The notes: generated by a model not told the origin, from the letters alone. Shown: positions 37,501 through 48,880, numbered from the stretch's first letter. The stretch is 64,000 nt of DNA from Owenia fusiformis (GCA_903813345.2 CAIIXF020000003.1:18736931-18800930), one strand, 5' to 3'. Numbers and translations: made by a program.

Positions 37501-39565
37501 TTGATGATAAATTTGATGAATTTTTGAAAATCGTCATTCCCATGTAATCCAATGGGAAATGGAGGGTTCGGGGCAAATCAGAAATCAGGATATCTTTTCA
37601 GTAAAAGATTCAGCAAAAAATATTTTTATAAAGAAAATTGAATTGTCTAACTTTTTTGTACACTAAGTGTTTAATTTATTTGATGAATATTAAAGTTACA
37701 GCGCTTCAAAGTCATTTTTGAAAATAATTTTTCGCCTCCTGTGTTATTTCAATGGGAGAGTTTTTTTGAAAAAGAATTTTGACTTTAAAGCCCTATAACT
37801 TTGTTGAACCTGAAGAAACATATCAATTTTTTGTTAAATAAAGTCAGCGAATTCAATTGCCTGCCTAACTCGTATTTTTTGCAAGGACTCGGATGGATGG
37901 ATATTCTGTCATATGACTTGCGGCAAACCTACCATTTCCCATTGATTAACATGGGAATGTCGATTTTCAAAAATTCATCAAATTCATCATCAATTTTCGA
38001 CCTACTGTAATCGAGGAAAAAAATTGAGAAAATTTGGAGGTATTGGAATTAAAGTTAAATTACGTTTCCATCAATAGTATAAGTATTTTCATCGCAGGTT
38101 AAGTAAATAAAAATTCAAAGGTAAAGAGGCTTTAACACGTAGTTCAATGGGGGAAAAAAGGTTTCCAAACTTATGGAGGGGAGTGTATGTAGCTTTGAAA
38201 TCTCGCTAATTCTCACTTTCATGAGATTTTAAGAGATTTGCATTTTAAACCTCTAATGTCTTACTTTTCAAAGAAATTTAGTGACTATTACAAGTTTTTA
38301 CCAGTGAGGTATATGGCAGTCTGGCCCAACCAAAACAAAAGAAACGAAGTGCTGAAATCTATCTTATTCAGCTATACAGTATAGCAACTCTCTTATTGAA
38401 TTGTAATTTGATTTACACCCCTTAAACGCTGAGTTCTCATTGGACAGACTGTTCAAGTCTGATTTTCAGATAGAAAATCTTACTTGATGAAGATTTGAGA
38501 TACTCCATGTTTTATTAACACTTTGGTAATAAAGATATCGGGAAATAATAAAATTATATTCTAAAAAATACAAAACATTACAAGCCTTTACAAGGTGATA
38601 TTACAGCGAAGTTAGGGTTGTCAAATTTTTGGAGCGGGTGTACATTCAGATTGATGGATATATTGATATGTTCTATTGTTCCTATGAAATCGATGTGTCA
38701 TGAAGTGTGAATGTAATTGTTTAATAATCTTTGTTTCCATCATATCATATTGCCGTGAATATCTAGGCTACTCTGCACTAATTAAAATTCTTGACAATAC
38801 CTTCAAACAAAATGTAATCAACCAAGCTTACCATCACATTCTTCAGTGAGTTGAACCAAGAAACTATATGGCTCTTTATCTTGGTGTTTCTTGATGTTCT
38901 CTCCTTGTACTGCAACATAATGAAAAGATTTTAGTTCAATCTAATAAAAACCATTGACCCATTCAATTAATTTAATGCAAATATTGGAAACATAGATATT
39001 TTTGAAGTATTACAACTGGAAAATAGTATACAATATATTTTATCGACTTTATGTTTACGATACACGCACGTTATGTCAAGATTAAACAACTTTAAATATA
39101 CGTTCAGCCTATGCTATCCCTTAGAATACACACATAATATGCGACTGATAAATCAGGAATGAGATGTTTAGATAAAAGTAACAACCAACTGCAAAACTTC
39201 ACAATTTTAGAACTTTGAAATGTTTTCCATGTTAAAATTCGAAAACATAAGGGCGTTTAAGCTTGCATATAAAATCGCAACGCCAACCTATACGTATGGC
39301 CACTCGCCCATACAAATGCATCGCTTTTATATTTTCCGTTCACGTTTAGGTTGTAAAAAACATTGCAAGCTTAAACTCCCTATTAACCTATTTAACTTGC
39401 ACATAGCGAGAATATTAAATAACACAATAAATGCTGAATATCAGTACATCTTCTTAAAGATTTGAAAAATGACTAATATATTTAGGATTATGACAGTTTA
39501 TAAAATGTATACTCACGTGAAATTTGTAAGCAGTGAATGATACAAATGCAGAACAACAGCTTCAT
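28558..39565 (-). CDS. Secreted subtilase (S8), proteinase K/PCSK9-like, with I9 propeptide
   Basis: Sixteen short exons, in transcript order: 39565-39517, 38909-38832, 35853-35715, 35358-35211, 34731-34682, 34323-34287, 34029-33981, 33793-33724, 33348-33258, 32091-32032, 31755-31692, 31266-31190, 31008-30927, 30695-30644, 30248-30223 and 28634-28558. The first codes a signal peptide (MKLLFCICIIHCLQIS). Exons 2-4 give an inhibitor I9-type propeptide (PYSFLVQLTEECD; CVKRIEENGILDV). The catalytic Asp is in GFIFDTGV (~165), His in DKHGHGTH (~200) and Ser in HGTSQAAAYV (~351). GTSQAAA is the PCSK9-type variant of GTSMA. SPASSVKAITVG and NYGPCINIFAP are classic proteinase K-family blocks. The oxyanion Asn (AAGN in the family) is Ser here (VVSGGSANLD), and the SLGG substrate strand reads VMALRTPKS. 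Phases fit at every join except exon 4 to 5. The 3'-terminal exon was not found. It may be a weak or inactive protease. Confidence 0.88.
28788..29849 (-). mobile_element. Defective mariner-like transposon, 1062 bp, in the last subtilase intron
   Basis: The ends CAGGGTGTTTCATATGTTTC and near-complement are flanked by TA. Inner arms ('ggttgctatagtaacct', 'gcaggtgtaacaacgc') pair to ~190 bp. On the minus strand, about 29320-29110 reads TNAHGDSMM, VTSRVYEWYKRFKSGRE and GHPRIV. This is the N-terminal helix-turn-helix block of mariner transposases ('V.EW..RFK.GRE...GRP'). The catalytic half is missing or decayed. It shares the 'ggttgctatagtaac' inner motif with the 25.3-kb element. Confidence 0.88.
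30050..30217. repeat. Degenerate tandem 'tatggtact' repeats beside the catalytic micro-exon
   Basis: Units such as 'ccatatgaaaaccatttatg' + 'gtactcac' and 'tatggtacttaac' recur five or six times up to the donor of the 26-base exon at 30223-30248. The repeat consensus resembles the exon-intron border, so the donor may have been copied from it or into it. Confidence 0.55.
31493..31668. mobile_element. pogo/Tigger-like MITE, copy 3
   Basis: It has 'tagtaaaatctgtg' at the left, 'acaagttttactg' + TA at the right, and the family phrase 'ggtgttcacta' inside. It ends 24 bp from the donor of the subtilase exon 31755-31692. Confidence 0.65.
32190..33060 (-). mobile_element. LINE fragment: C-terminus of a non-LTR retrotransposon polyprotein
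   Basis: On the minus strand about 180 codons end at the stop at 32516-32518. They read NGNKLRTYRLFKYG, HHRTILARLRTGSLPL, then CKLCDGNFVEDEIHFAVQC. That Cys/His block after reverse transcriptase is typical of CR1/Jockey-type LINEs ('C..C....E...H....C'). The remaining ~320 bp to 32190 is 3' UTR ending in an A-rich (minus strand) tract. The copy is truncated at its 5' end, as usual, and lies in a subtilase intron. Confidence 0.85.
33060..33258 (-). repeat. Tandem copies of a splice-donor region
   Basis: The forward phrase 'ttattaacttacgct' (minus strand AGCGTAAGTTAA) occurs at ~33093, ~33191 and 33246-33260, each with 'aaagagttga' and 'aattgttatt' nearby. The last one is the real donor of the subtilase exon 33348-33258. 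The upstream-in-window copies are intact decoy donors inside the following intron. Confidence 0.8.
36056..36854 (-). mobile_element. Foldback element, copy 1, truncated at one end (~0.8 kb)
   Basis: This is the inverted counterpart of 37311-38188. It runs from 'gaatttttatttactta' to 'ccaaacttatggaggggagt' and lacks the outer ~85 bases of the left terminus. The copy is itself palindromic: 'catttcccattg' with 'catgggaat' recurs in both halves, in opposite orientation. It is non-coding and lies in subtilase intron 2. Confidence 0.85.
37311..38188 (+). mobile_element. Foldback element, copy 2, full length (878 bp)
   Basis: The terminal inverted repeats begin 'acactcccctccataagttt' and are complementary for more than 200 bp with scattered mismatches. 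The central part is more loosely palindromic ('gcgcttcaaagtca', 'gactttaaagccct'). Together with copy 1 it makes a ~2.1-kb inverted pair around a 456-bp spacer. A relic of the same end ('gtcaaatttttggagcgggt') may lie at 38620. No transposase is visible. Confidence 0.88.
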
Positions 39566-41129
39566 CTGAAAAGAAAAATGTACTACAACCTAATGTTTTA
39601 CTTTTGAAGTTAAACTTTTAACTAAAATGATTACGAAGCTGTATAACTTATGGACATAGCCTTGTATTATTTGCTTAGATCATATAAATATTTATTTTAG
39701 AAAAGAGATCAACCAATCATCAATATATTTTGGCTCGACCCGTGACTGCCCAAACAAGTAATGAAAGAGCTGCATTAACATTTGTGCAAGTTTTGTTAAA
39801 TATTCGGAATTTGGTTATAAATATAATTAACACACTTACCATATTCTGTATAAGCAGTCCTCGTGAAAGAAAATCTGTATCCTACAGGGTGAAAGAAGAA
39901 AAACGAAGGTGGTCGTTGTCACCGTCACATCTTTGTTTTATATCATACTGTAGTAGTAATTGTAACTGTTAAATCTTACAACTTAGTAATATCGCTCACG
40001 ATTTATGGTTTTTCTTTTCAGCCATTTTGGAATGCAATTGAGTACAGGGTGATCGAAAATAACGTACTACTTTATGAAATAATAGGGAGGTAGAGTTGCA
40101 CTTGTATGGGAATGTGTACATACTATTATGGCCCCCATAGATTACTATTCCATCTCAATTGTTTTATATGGGGCCTAATTAAAGTTTTTTGATAATTACA
40201 CTCAATCGGGCAAATGCATACTACGAATAGCGCTAGAAGGGGAGAATTAATCCCCAGAGACCAGAATTTATTCAAGTCCGCGTATATGTCTCTCACGTGT
40301 AGCTATGTGTGTACGTATGATATATGATTATAATGATATTCTTATCATTTCAAAAAACCAAAATTTCAGTTCAAGAGAATTGAATGAATTTTCATAAAAG
40401 TTTTGACATTTGATTGCTATCCTGAAGTGTATATCTACAGTAAAAGTCACTCCATTGGTTTGAATTAATGTTATATTTGATTTCATGATCAGTGTTTTAC
40501 AAGGATAGTTGCCTTTTGCATTTCCTATAATGTGTTGCTTTTATTGATAAACCCTGTAGAAAATCGTGATGCACTTTGCAAAGTTATCAGAACAGGTCGA
40601 TGGCCTTTCAAACATTTATTACAAAAACATATCTAGGACACTGCTCACTCTCCTCTACTCTGCCAAACGTTTTAATTATTTGCATTCTAATTTAAAACAT
40701 AAATACCTACGAGGATAACTCAATTACATCACAAGATTTGTCTCATTCCTCGTGGAAATTTCAAAAATCTCTGGAAATCTATCGTAAGGGTGATGTCAGT
40801 CAGTCAGAACTAAAGCGCCTTGTTCTCTAGGATTATACATATGTCAGCTGACATTATAAAATCAATGAAAACTGTAATATATGCTTTTCATGTGGTCACT
40901 TAATCGATATGTAAGGATTATCATGGAGATGGAAAAAGGATTACTGTTAACCTTGCAAACTTCGATTCATTTAAATAATATAGCGCATAAAGGCTTCTCA
41001 TGCAAGAAAGTTTCAATTTGCATGAGGATGTTTGTTTTTTGCATTGTAGCATTGGGGTTTTTATATATCAAGTCTATATTATATCTATCATATATTGTCT
41101 GTTTGAACATGACCATATTCTCGCCTTCC
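39566..41129. other. Upstream flank of the subtilase gene
   Basis: The ATG at 39565 directly follows a 3' splice site-like tract (CTTTTCAG), so an untranslated first exon is likely upstream, probably within the next kilobases. I cannot place it. No other gene or repeat is supported. Confidence 0.4.
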
Positions 41130-41430
41130 ACAAACTGTGAACAAAGTCAATATTTTACCCGGTATCTATTCGTCGATACAATACCTGGTGTGCACTAAGT
41201 TTGTGCTAAACGCTAAATCGGAAGTAGAAAATGAACTGACGATTTTGCAAAATTTTGGTGAGTTTTCATATCAGATCAGGTATTATATCGAGTAATAAAT
41301 ACCTTAGGGCTAGGCATACAGGAAACATTTGTGCCTAGTCCTGCGGTATTTATTTGTCGATACAATGTCTGATCTCCAGTCTATATTTCTTAATAATATC
41401 GATCATTTGAAACACTTCTTGAGTTTTAAA
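41130..41430. repeat. Foldback repeat related to 49265-49520
   Basis: 'gatcaggtattatatcgagt' at 41275 is mirrored by 'gtcgatacaatgtctgatc' at 41364-41382 around 'ttagggctaggcatac' and 'gtgcctagtcctgcgg'. The preceding 'gaacaaagtcaatattt' and 'cggtatctattcgtcgata' recur in the 49.3-kb copy. Confidence 0.55.
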
Positions 41431-41534
41431 CAAATAAATGACTTAACTGACTGTCAATCTGCATCCTCAAGGATTATTTGGTTTACATGGAACTTATTTC
41501 TCACTTTCCGTCTTGTATTGTATTGTACTTAAGT

Positions 41535-41632
41535 ATTGTATGATATTGTATTGTATTGTATTGTATTGTATTGTATTGTATTGAAGTGCGTTGTCTTGTA
41601 TTGCATTCAATTGTATTGTATTGTATTGAATT
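41535..41632 (+). repeat. (TATTG)n microsatellite
   Basis: Pentanucleotide TATTG/GTATT repeats, perfect for nine or so units and then interrupted ('gaagtgcgttgtcttg') before resuming. Confidence 0.95.
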
Positions 41633-41639
41633 GAAAAAG

Positions 41640-43066
41640 GTCAAGGAGATACTTGAAATGAAGTCAACTTAGATTTCAGAGTCTACTGATGGTATTAACA
41701 AAACAACGATTTACATCAATACAATTTTATTAAACAGTTTTACAGAATGTCTTTGTTTCAGATAATGGAGACTTTAAGCTAGCGATTTTTTCACAACGCA
41801 ACCGCGAATGCAAAGTCCATGAATCAATACAGTTATGTATATAGCGCGCGTTCAAAACCAAGCGCTAATTAAGTCTATTTCAGATACCCGGTCAGCTTCA
41901 GTTTCGTGTTTAGAACGGGAGATTTGCAATTTTACGTTGGTGTCAACGGGAATCATTATACTCATGTCTATTGAATACTATTACGCTGGCAATTTTGATT
42001 TCGATGCATTATATAATGCTTTCCGAAGAAAATGATGTATGTCATACGTGTCCTATGGTGTCTGTGTGAGATATGTAACTCAAATAAAATGAAATACATG
42101 TTATAGCTCCAAATATCTTACGAAACGGGCTTGTTTGAAATGTGTATCATAGAAAACCAGCTATACAACTATCAATGGCACTTTACACGCTGCGGTGTGT
42201 TTCGATTTTTTATGCCAGCTTAAACTCTCCATTGTTGTTGAAAGACCTTTTTAAAGAAATAGAGGTGCAGATCATGTGGACATTTGCTCCCTGGAATAAT
42301 GAACACAAATACAACCCTATGGAAAGTTTAGTACGTTTAACCTAAAGCTCTTGAACATTTTTGTTTTATTTAATACTGCTTACAATATTATGCAATATTT
42401 CCAAAATGGCAATATGTTTTTAGATTGAAAAATTATTACATTTTATAATTTTGTTATTGTTAGTAATTTTAAATAAAATCATTTTGATGTATTTTATTTG
42501 ATGCAAGGTGAAACAAAACGTTTTAATTACAGCCATTATTTAGAGTCAATAACCAAATTACAATTTAAAAAATGTTGTGGAACGAATTGCATGAGGCGAT
42601 CGAGATTGGGACTATGATTGCAAATGATTGACATGAAAATTTTTTAATTTTCGGGAAAATTGATGGTGAATTCGAAACTCGCGTGTTACATATTCGTTAT
42701 ATTTGAAATTTGGATATATTTCCTTTCAAATGGCTCTAAACAATTGATAGTTTAGCGTGGCACAATCCACTTGTCATAAATTACTAAAAAAATATTTTTG
42801 ACAACGGGTCTGAAATAGTATATAACAAAAATTTATAATAAAATATATTCTGTGTAATGCAGTGTCATTAAAATTAAAAATCAAACCAATATCATTTACC
42901 AGAGAGACGTTAACATAAACTTGGAGATAACAAAAGACAAACTACCCTGATATTTTTTTAAAATTAATTTGTGTCTTTGTGTACCGACGTCAAATCACTG
43001 ATGGCTAAACCATCGAGGATGCCACAAAGCAACAGTGTGGTTAAATCATAGTTAACTTAAATAAAT
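41640..43066. other. 3' flank of the polycystin gene, no recognised gene
   Basis: AT-rich sequence without a splice-bounded frame or repeat edge that I can support. It should contain the polycystin 3' UTR (minus strand). The frames at 41835-42035 and 42142-42345 have no recognisable family. Confidence 0.4.
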
Positions 43067-46000
43067 CTAACAATCATCTATTCCTTCTCGCCCCTCTGGA
43101 ATATCATCATCTTCCTCTCCTTCTTTATTCTTGGGCTGTATACCAAACAGCGCTTTCAGTTTCCCAACCATGAAGTCGACGATCTCGTACTCATTCGACT
43201 GTAGCTCTGCGTTCTCTTTCACCGCCGTGAATGCCTCGGCAATAATAGTCAAGAACATTCCCATCAACCCTATATTGATAATAGCGACGTACAAGAAAAA
43301 GAAGATTGGTCCAATGAATGGCTGTGCTGCCTCCATCTCATAGAAATCGAACGACCCAAGCGCCATTGCAAAAAGTGACTCAAACACACCAATGAATGTT
43401 CCATAGCTTTGCATATGCATTCCAAACAGTATGTACGCCGGTAGGCAGAACGCCATGAAGTAAATAAAGAACATGATGGAGAACATCTTCAAGTCTTTCA
43501 CGGCGTACACAACCGTATCTCCGAGCAAGCCCATGTTTTTGTTAAACTTTAACATCTTGATGAACTTGAGGGTAGCGCAGAAGACAATAACGCCAACGAC
43601 GAAGCCGTATGTCTCGTCCCACATAGCAATGGTCACAAAGTTCACGTAGTCTCCTAAAAGCAGTGCATGTCGAGTTTTAGTATGACTGTACAGTTAAAGC
43701 AGTTCCTACCTAATTGTTATGAGATGCAAGATTGAAGGAACTTAGTTTTCAAGAAGTCTTTGGTCCCCTGCGATATAAATGATTTTATCCTGTATTTGAG
43801 TGAAAAAGAATAGTGTGATAAAATGACGTATATTAGATGCTTAAGATGGATAAACTATTAAGTATTTTTGAATAACTCACTAGCTCCACTTTTCTTGAGG
43901 GCTGACATTGCTAAACTTCCCATAAGGGTCTTCATAGCGTACATCGCAACGGCAACAATGGACATAACGATTTGTCCAAACTCTAACAAGTTCCAGAATT
44001 CAGACAAATATTTTCTCCCTTGTTTTTTCAGAAGTCGGATGTTGTGTTGGAAGAAATACAGCGTGAATAGAACAAAGAGGACTTCAAATATAACAACAAT
44101 TATCCCCCAGCCTCCCACGTAACTGTACAGTCTAAATACCTGAAATATAAAATTGTGAACATGTTAATTGTGAAGCAAGGCAAAGTGCCACCATTTTGTA
44201 AATAATTTCACATCGTTACAAATCTGTATTAATTTGTTACAGACGCCAACTGCCACGCCTAAGGCCGGTGTAAAAGGGTAGGAGGTCCTATCAGTTTATG
44301 GTCCTACTCTCTATTGATTTAAATGATGACCTCTTTCCCTTATTATCTTATACACAATCAGGGCCAGTAAGGGCCGTTAAGAAGGGGGACCATAATCCCT
44401 GGGGGACCATAATTTCTTTCACACCGGTCACAAAAAAACGTTGGCTAATGGCTATATAACAATGTAACTAGTTTAGGTAGTGACATCATAAATCCAAATA
44501 CATTATAACACCGAAAGTAAAATATGCTTTATTTTGCACTTTCTTTCAGTTGTAATCCTCTATTTATCAAACAAACAATTAATGTAACCTTGACTTGTGA
44601 TTAGAATACCGACCTTTAATTTAAGCCTTGACCGAATAATAATAAACACATTGACCAAAAATTAGAAATATATGACCTTGACCTTACCTTCACTTCCGTC
44701 CTAGCGATGGCAGCACCAGTGTTCATGAACTCTACCAATAATATCAAAGAGCCAAATAGGTTGATGTTTGCATTATAAACAGTGAACTCGACAAACAAGG
44801 CCCTTGTGTTCGGGTCGACCCACTCGTCACTCTCGAGCTTATCAATCACTTGCTTACTTCTCTCAAGAGTCAAACCTTCAAATAATAGTATAAACATAAT
44901 TACACTACTCCCTAGCCCCTCCGACTAAAGCTACCTGGCAGAAAAGTGTTAGATTCTTTCAGGCTGGGACAAACGACCGTATATTCATTTTATCTATACA
45001 GAGTTGAAAAAAGTCCTGTCTGTGTTGAATGTGATCCAACATATTCATTTTCAAATTATTATGAATAAAGGTTCTCAAGAACTCTGGTTAATATTGGAGT
45101 TGAAAAGTGAACATCGATTTTTAAACGATAACTTATAGACTTTATAGGTCCTCTCCCAGGAACCCTCGATTTGTTACGCCATAAAGCGAGAACTTGACTA
45201 TATGAGAGAGCATATATATTGCATCTATAGGTGGATTTTTGCCATATACCAATGGTCAAATCCTTACCTAAGTTGGAAACATATCCCCCACCCTTGTACA
45301 TAGTGAGGGTGCCCATATATGGTGCACTACGAAGTTTGAGGGCGCTCTGGTAAATCCACGGCCCAGGATCTTCTTGTTCACTCAACCATTCTAGGTACGT
45401 TTCATTTAAAGGTGGTCCAGTATAATTTTGTAATTGATTCCATTGAGGAAGTTTTTTACGCGGTTTGTGTTCCATGCCTGGTATCCCAGCCTGTAATATG
45501 CGAAATAAGCAAATACTTCACTCTATGCAGGTCGACGTGTTGACAAAAACCCTTTTTTTAAATCATGTACAAGTACCCAGGAGTTCACAACTGACCTCAA
45601 AGGACAAGGTGTAATTATTGGCAAATATCCCTATGGTCAAAATGAATCATTCGTAGGTGTAACATGAAGAATAAAATGTCATATAATACTTTGGAAAATA
45701 TTAAAGTGCTCGGACACACATAAGCTGAGATAGGGATCATTTCGTTCAGTAAGGTTGTATTGACTTACATGGGGCTGTGCACCATTGACTTAACATGAGG
45801 ATATCAGCAGATCCCAATAGAGGCCATTGGTTTCCATTGATTATCACAGAAATACCAAAAATACACTATGACCTGAATCGATTGCAAACTTAATAATTTC
45901 ACAATACGACACAAATGGTTTATCTCATCAAATGTGCAAATATGAAGTTTGCAATCGATTCAGGTCATACTTAAAATTAAAAGATTGTACATTTTTCATC

Positions 46001-47300
46001 ATTTTTTTCCCTACAAAATGGCTATAGAAAAATGCTCCAAAAACAACTTTTACACTTATCAAATATCATACAAGTTTGTAAAACCAAAGATTATACTATT
46101 ATATTTCATTATGTAGTAACATATTTGGATAAGATGCAGGGATGCGTAGGATGTAAATGGATTTTGACAGACACAAAAATACTTCCTGGTTTGGAATCTA
46201 TGCCTCTACACTTCATGATTGAATTATGACCCTAATAAGTGACCTATACATCAATACAGTGCTGAATATAGGTCAACAAGATACTAGTGTGCATATAAAT
46301 GTAATAATTGAAGCAGAATACTCATTTTGAAAAATCAGATGAATTATTTTTTTCCCATGGGGAGATCCCAATGGAGGGTGTATAAGGTCCTTTGAGATTT
46401 GACCTTCAATTTTGAACAAAATACTCATTTGGCCGGGCGCCGGCCGATGAATCAGAGCACATGTGACCTAGACATTACTAGGTCTCGTTCAGTTCATTAT
46501 ATCAACCAACAATAGTATCGGGCCCAAATCATTTAAAATGCTTAGTGGTGTATATGACATCTATTTATGCATCTATGAAATATAAATCTTTACATTTTCA
46601 TAGAATTGCATGTACATACAAATAAAAAAATCAACTTCAATACTCACACAGTGAACTTCTCTCCTTGATCGTCTTTTTACCTCCTCCTTTGTAGAGACAA
46701 ATGTCTTCTTCCACATGGGAAAATAGGGCTTGGTATCATCGTCAGTCCAACCATATGAATCTCGACAGTGGTTGATAACCTTTGTAAACTCTTTCATTAT
46801 TTTGCAGGAGTCTGAATACGAAATATGGGATAGGTATAATTAAGATTTCCATATAAATTTCTATTTCTCTCTTTTTTTATTGAAATACTCTTACTCAGAT
46901 TGCAATGGAAATATCATATGGACGGCAGAGTATGGAAAATATACACTTTATAGGAGCGTAGCCAGCAATCAAATCTCAATGGGTGCGGATTTTTTGGCTT
47001 TGCATCACTGCGAGCGAAGCAAGCCCAACAGGGGTGTCACCCATCGCACGACCCTCTCCCATGCTTAAATATAGCCCCTCTTTAGTATTATATAGTTTTT
47101 GACTATAAATAAAGATACATCTCACCATCTTTCACTCTGAGTTGTCGCAACCTTGCCATTCCAACTCTTACGGTCTCACGATCCGCAATCGTTAACTGTT
47201 CACGCCAGTTCAAAGAACGATCATTGTAATGGGGCTCAGGAAATAGCCCCGGTAATAATGTTTGTCTCGTCCATGCCCAGAATTGATCTGGACGGGTGAT
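43067..47300 (-). CDS. Polycystin-family cation channel, C-terminal part (PKD1-like/PKD2-type channel domain)
   Basis: Six exons join in frame: 47300-47126, 46811-46648, 45490-45268, 44875-44688, 44139-43881 and 43653-43067 (stop TAG), giving 531 residues. The first reads DQFWAWTRQTLLPGLF and ARLRQLRVKDDSCKI, the start of the extracellular polycystin (TOP) domain. GGGYVSNLG and ALFVEFTVYNANINLFG are its hallmark end. Then come hydrophobic segments IIVVIFEVLFVLFTLYFF, FGQIVMSIVAVAMYAM, VVGVIVFCATLKFIK and FSIMFFIYFMAFCLPAYIL. The pore region is ESLFAMALGSFDFYEME, followed by IGPIFFFLYVAIINIGLMG (S6). The tail is short and acidic (EGEEDDDIPEGREG), with no EF-hand or long coiled coil. The set resembles PKD1L-type proteins, whose REJ/GAIN/PLAT part would lie further 5', in or beyond the gap at 47501. 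Polycystins form tetrameric non-selective cation channels in plasma or ciliary membranes. Confidence 0.93.
45639..46415 (+). repeat. Interspersed repeat, copy 2 (partner at 14.2 kb)
   Basis: This is the same family as 14178-14920. It carries an extra segment 'ccaatagaggccattggttt' near 45815 and keeps the internal foldback. It lies in the polycystin intron between exons 46811-46648 and 45490-45268. Confidence 0.85.
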
Positions 47301-47500
47301 CTGAACAGAAATTCAGCAATTAGGATTAACTTTTACGAATATGTGATTATTGGTGTCGAAAATAAACTTATAGCAATTTTAGTAACCTACTTAATTTATA
47401 GAGTATCGGAAACTTACATCAACTATGAACTAACGCTTTGAAGCGTTTACAATTTTCTGAGACTTGAGCCATTGATGAAATCAAATATAGATATAAATGT

Positions 47501-48000
47501 NNNNNNNNNNNNNNNNNNNNNNNNNNNNNNNNNNNNNNNNNNNNNNNNNNNNNNNNNNNNNNNNNNNNNNNNNNNNNNNNNNNNNNNNNNNNNNNNNNNN
47601 NNNNNNNNNNNNNNNNNNNNNNNNNNNNNNNNNNNNNNNNNNNNNNNNNNNNNNNNNNNNNNNNNNNNNNNNNNNNNNNNNNNNNNNNNNNNNNNNNNNN
47701 NNNNNNNNNNNNNNNNNNNNNNNNNNNNNNNNNNNNNNNNNNNNNNNNNNNNNNNNNNNNNNNNNNNNNNNNNNNNNNNNNNNNNNNNNNNNNNNNNNNN
47801 NNNNNNNNNNNNNNNNNNNNNNNNNNNNNNNNNNNNNNNNNNNNNNNNNNNNNNNNNNNNNNNNNNNNNNNNNNNNNNNNNNNNNNNNNNNNNNNNNNNN
47901 NNNNNNNNNNNNNNNNNNNNNNNNNNNNNNNNNNNNNNNNNNNNNNNNNNNNNNNNNNNNNNNNNNNNNNNNNNNNNNNNNNNNNNNNNNNNNNNNNNNN
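47501..48000. other. Assembly gap of exactly 500 N
   Basis: A round 500-N run is a placeholder gap. It falls where the polycystin gene needs its 5' exons and the minus-strand UNC93-like gene needs exons 3-7, both on the minus strand. The true distance must be larger than 500 bp, or the contigs are misjoined. Confidence 0.99.
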
Positions 48001-48037
48001 GTCAACCTATTACTAATGTTAATGGTCTTAAATGTAC

Positions 48038-48880
48038 CATTTCTTGCGGCGGTCTAGTTAGATTGTTGTTTGTTGCATTGTAAGTCGCAGCACAAAATTC
48101 AGAACCACATTGTTTCAGTTCATATTCAGGTATGTTGGATTCGTTTGAGTCAGTGTGTAAAAGCACAGAGGCAGCTATGTTCCCACCGATTGCGGCTACA
48201 ACAAACATTGTATCTGTCATATCCATACACGACCTACCCTGCGCGCAGAGTCTAGTTACAAACTACGAAAAAAGACGAAGCTCTCTTTTAAGAAGTGAAG
48301 TCGAACGAATTCAAAAGGTATACACGACCCGGGTCGCTGTATGTATTTCAACATATTGTATAGGCATCACGGCTTATACAATTATAAGTTAACAAGTTTA
48401 AAATGAATTTAAATGCTTCAAAACACACTTACACAGTCCAAATATGGCATAGAAAATACCAAACAATCTGTTTACCACATCCCCACATGGTTCCCCACTA
48501 TTCAAGCTATATGTACGAGCAATTTGTGTCACGTAGGTCGACTGAGATGTCCATAAGGGCCCACCAGCTAACCCGCATAGAATTGCTCCAGGAATGATAG
48601 TCCACCAAGAAGCATAAAGATTAGCAGCAGCATATGCGGCATAACCAATAAAGCTTACAGCAACGGTATTTTTACACCCAATTTTTCTGATGCAAAATTT
48701 AGGCAGTAATAAATTTGAAAGCATCAACGCGCCATAGAGAACAGCCAGGCCGGTTGTTCCAAGCCCTGCATCAATGTTGATCGAACTTTGCAATGTTTGC
48801 ACTGATGTATAAGCTGTGAAGTTCAGCATAAATGACAAACTCAGTACTCCAACATTTTTGTACAATGTTTTCTTATCCAT
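48038..48880 (-). CDS. UNC93-like membrane protein, first two exons (copy C)
   Basis: Exon 1 (48880-48433) opens with MDKKTLYKNVGVLSLSFML and carries the family blocks GLGTTGLAVLYG, SFIGYAAYAAANLYASWW and GPLWTSQSTYVTQIA. It ends in phase 1 at GTAAGT. Exon 2 (48195-48038) reads AIGGNIAASVLL, then CGSEFCAATYNATNNNLTRP, and ends at a GT donor. The rest runs into the 500-N gap. It is a diverged paralogue of the 50.2-kb and 59.7-kb genes, with the same exon borders and phases, and is head to head with the 50.2-kb gene across 1.3 kb. UNC93 proteins are MFS-fold membrane proteins; UNC93B1 escorts Toll-like receptors, and the role of UNC93A-type members is unclear. The available part has no frame break. 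Confidence 0.88.

Noticed and set aside
47472-48083. Long frames through the N run
   Set aside because: They consist of unknown bases and carry no information.
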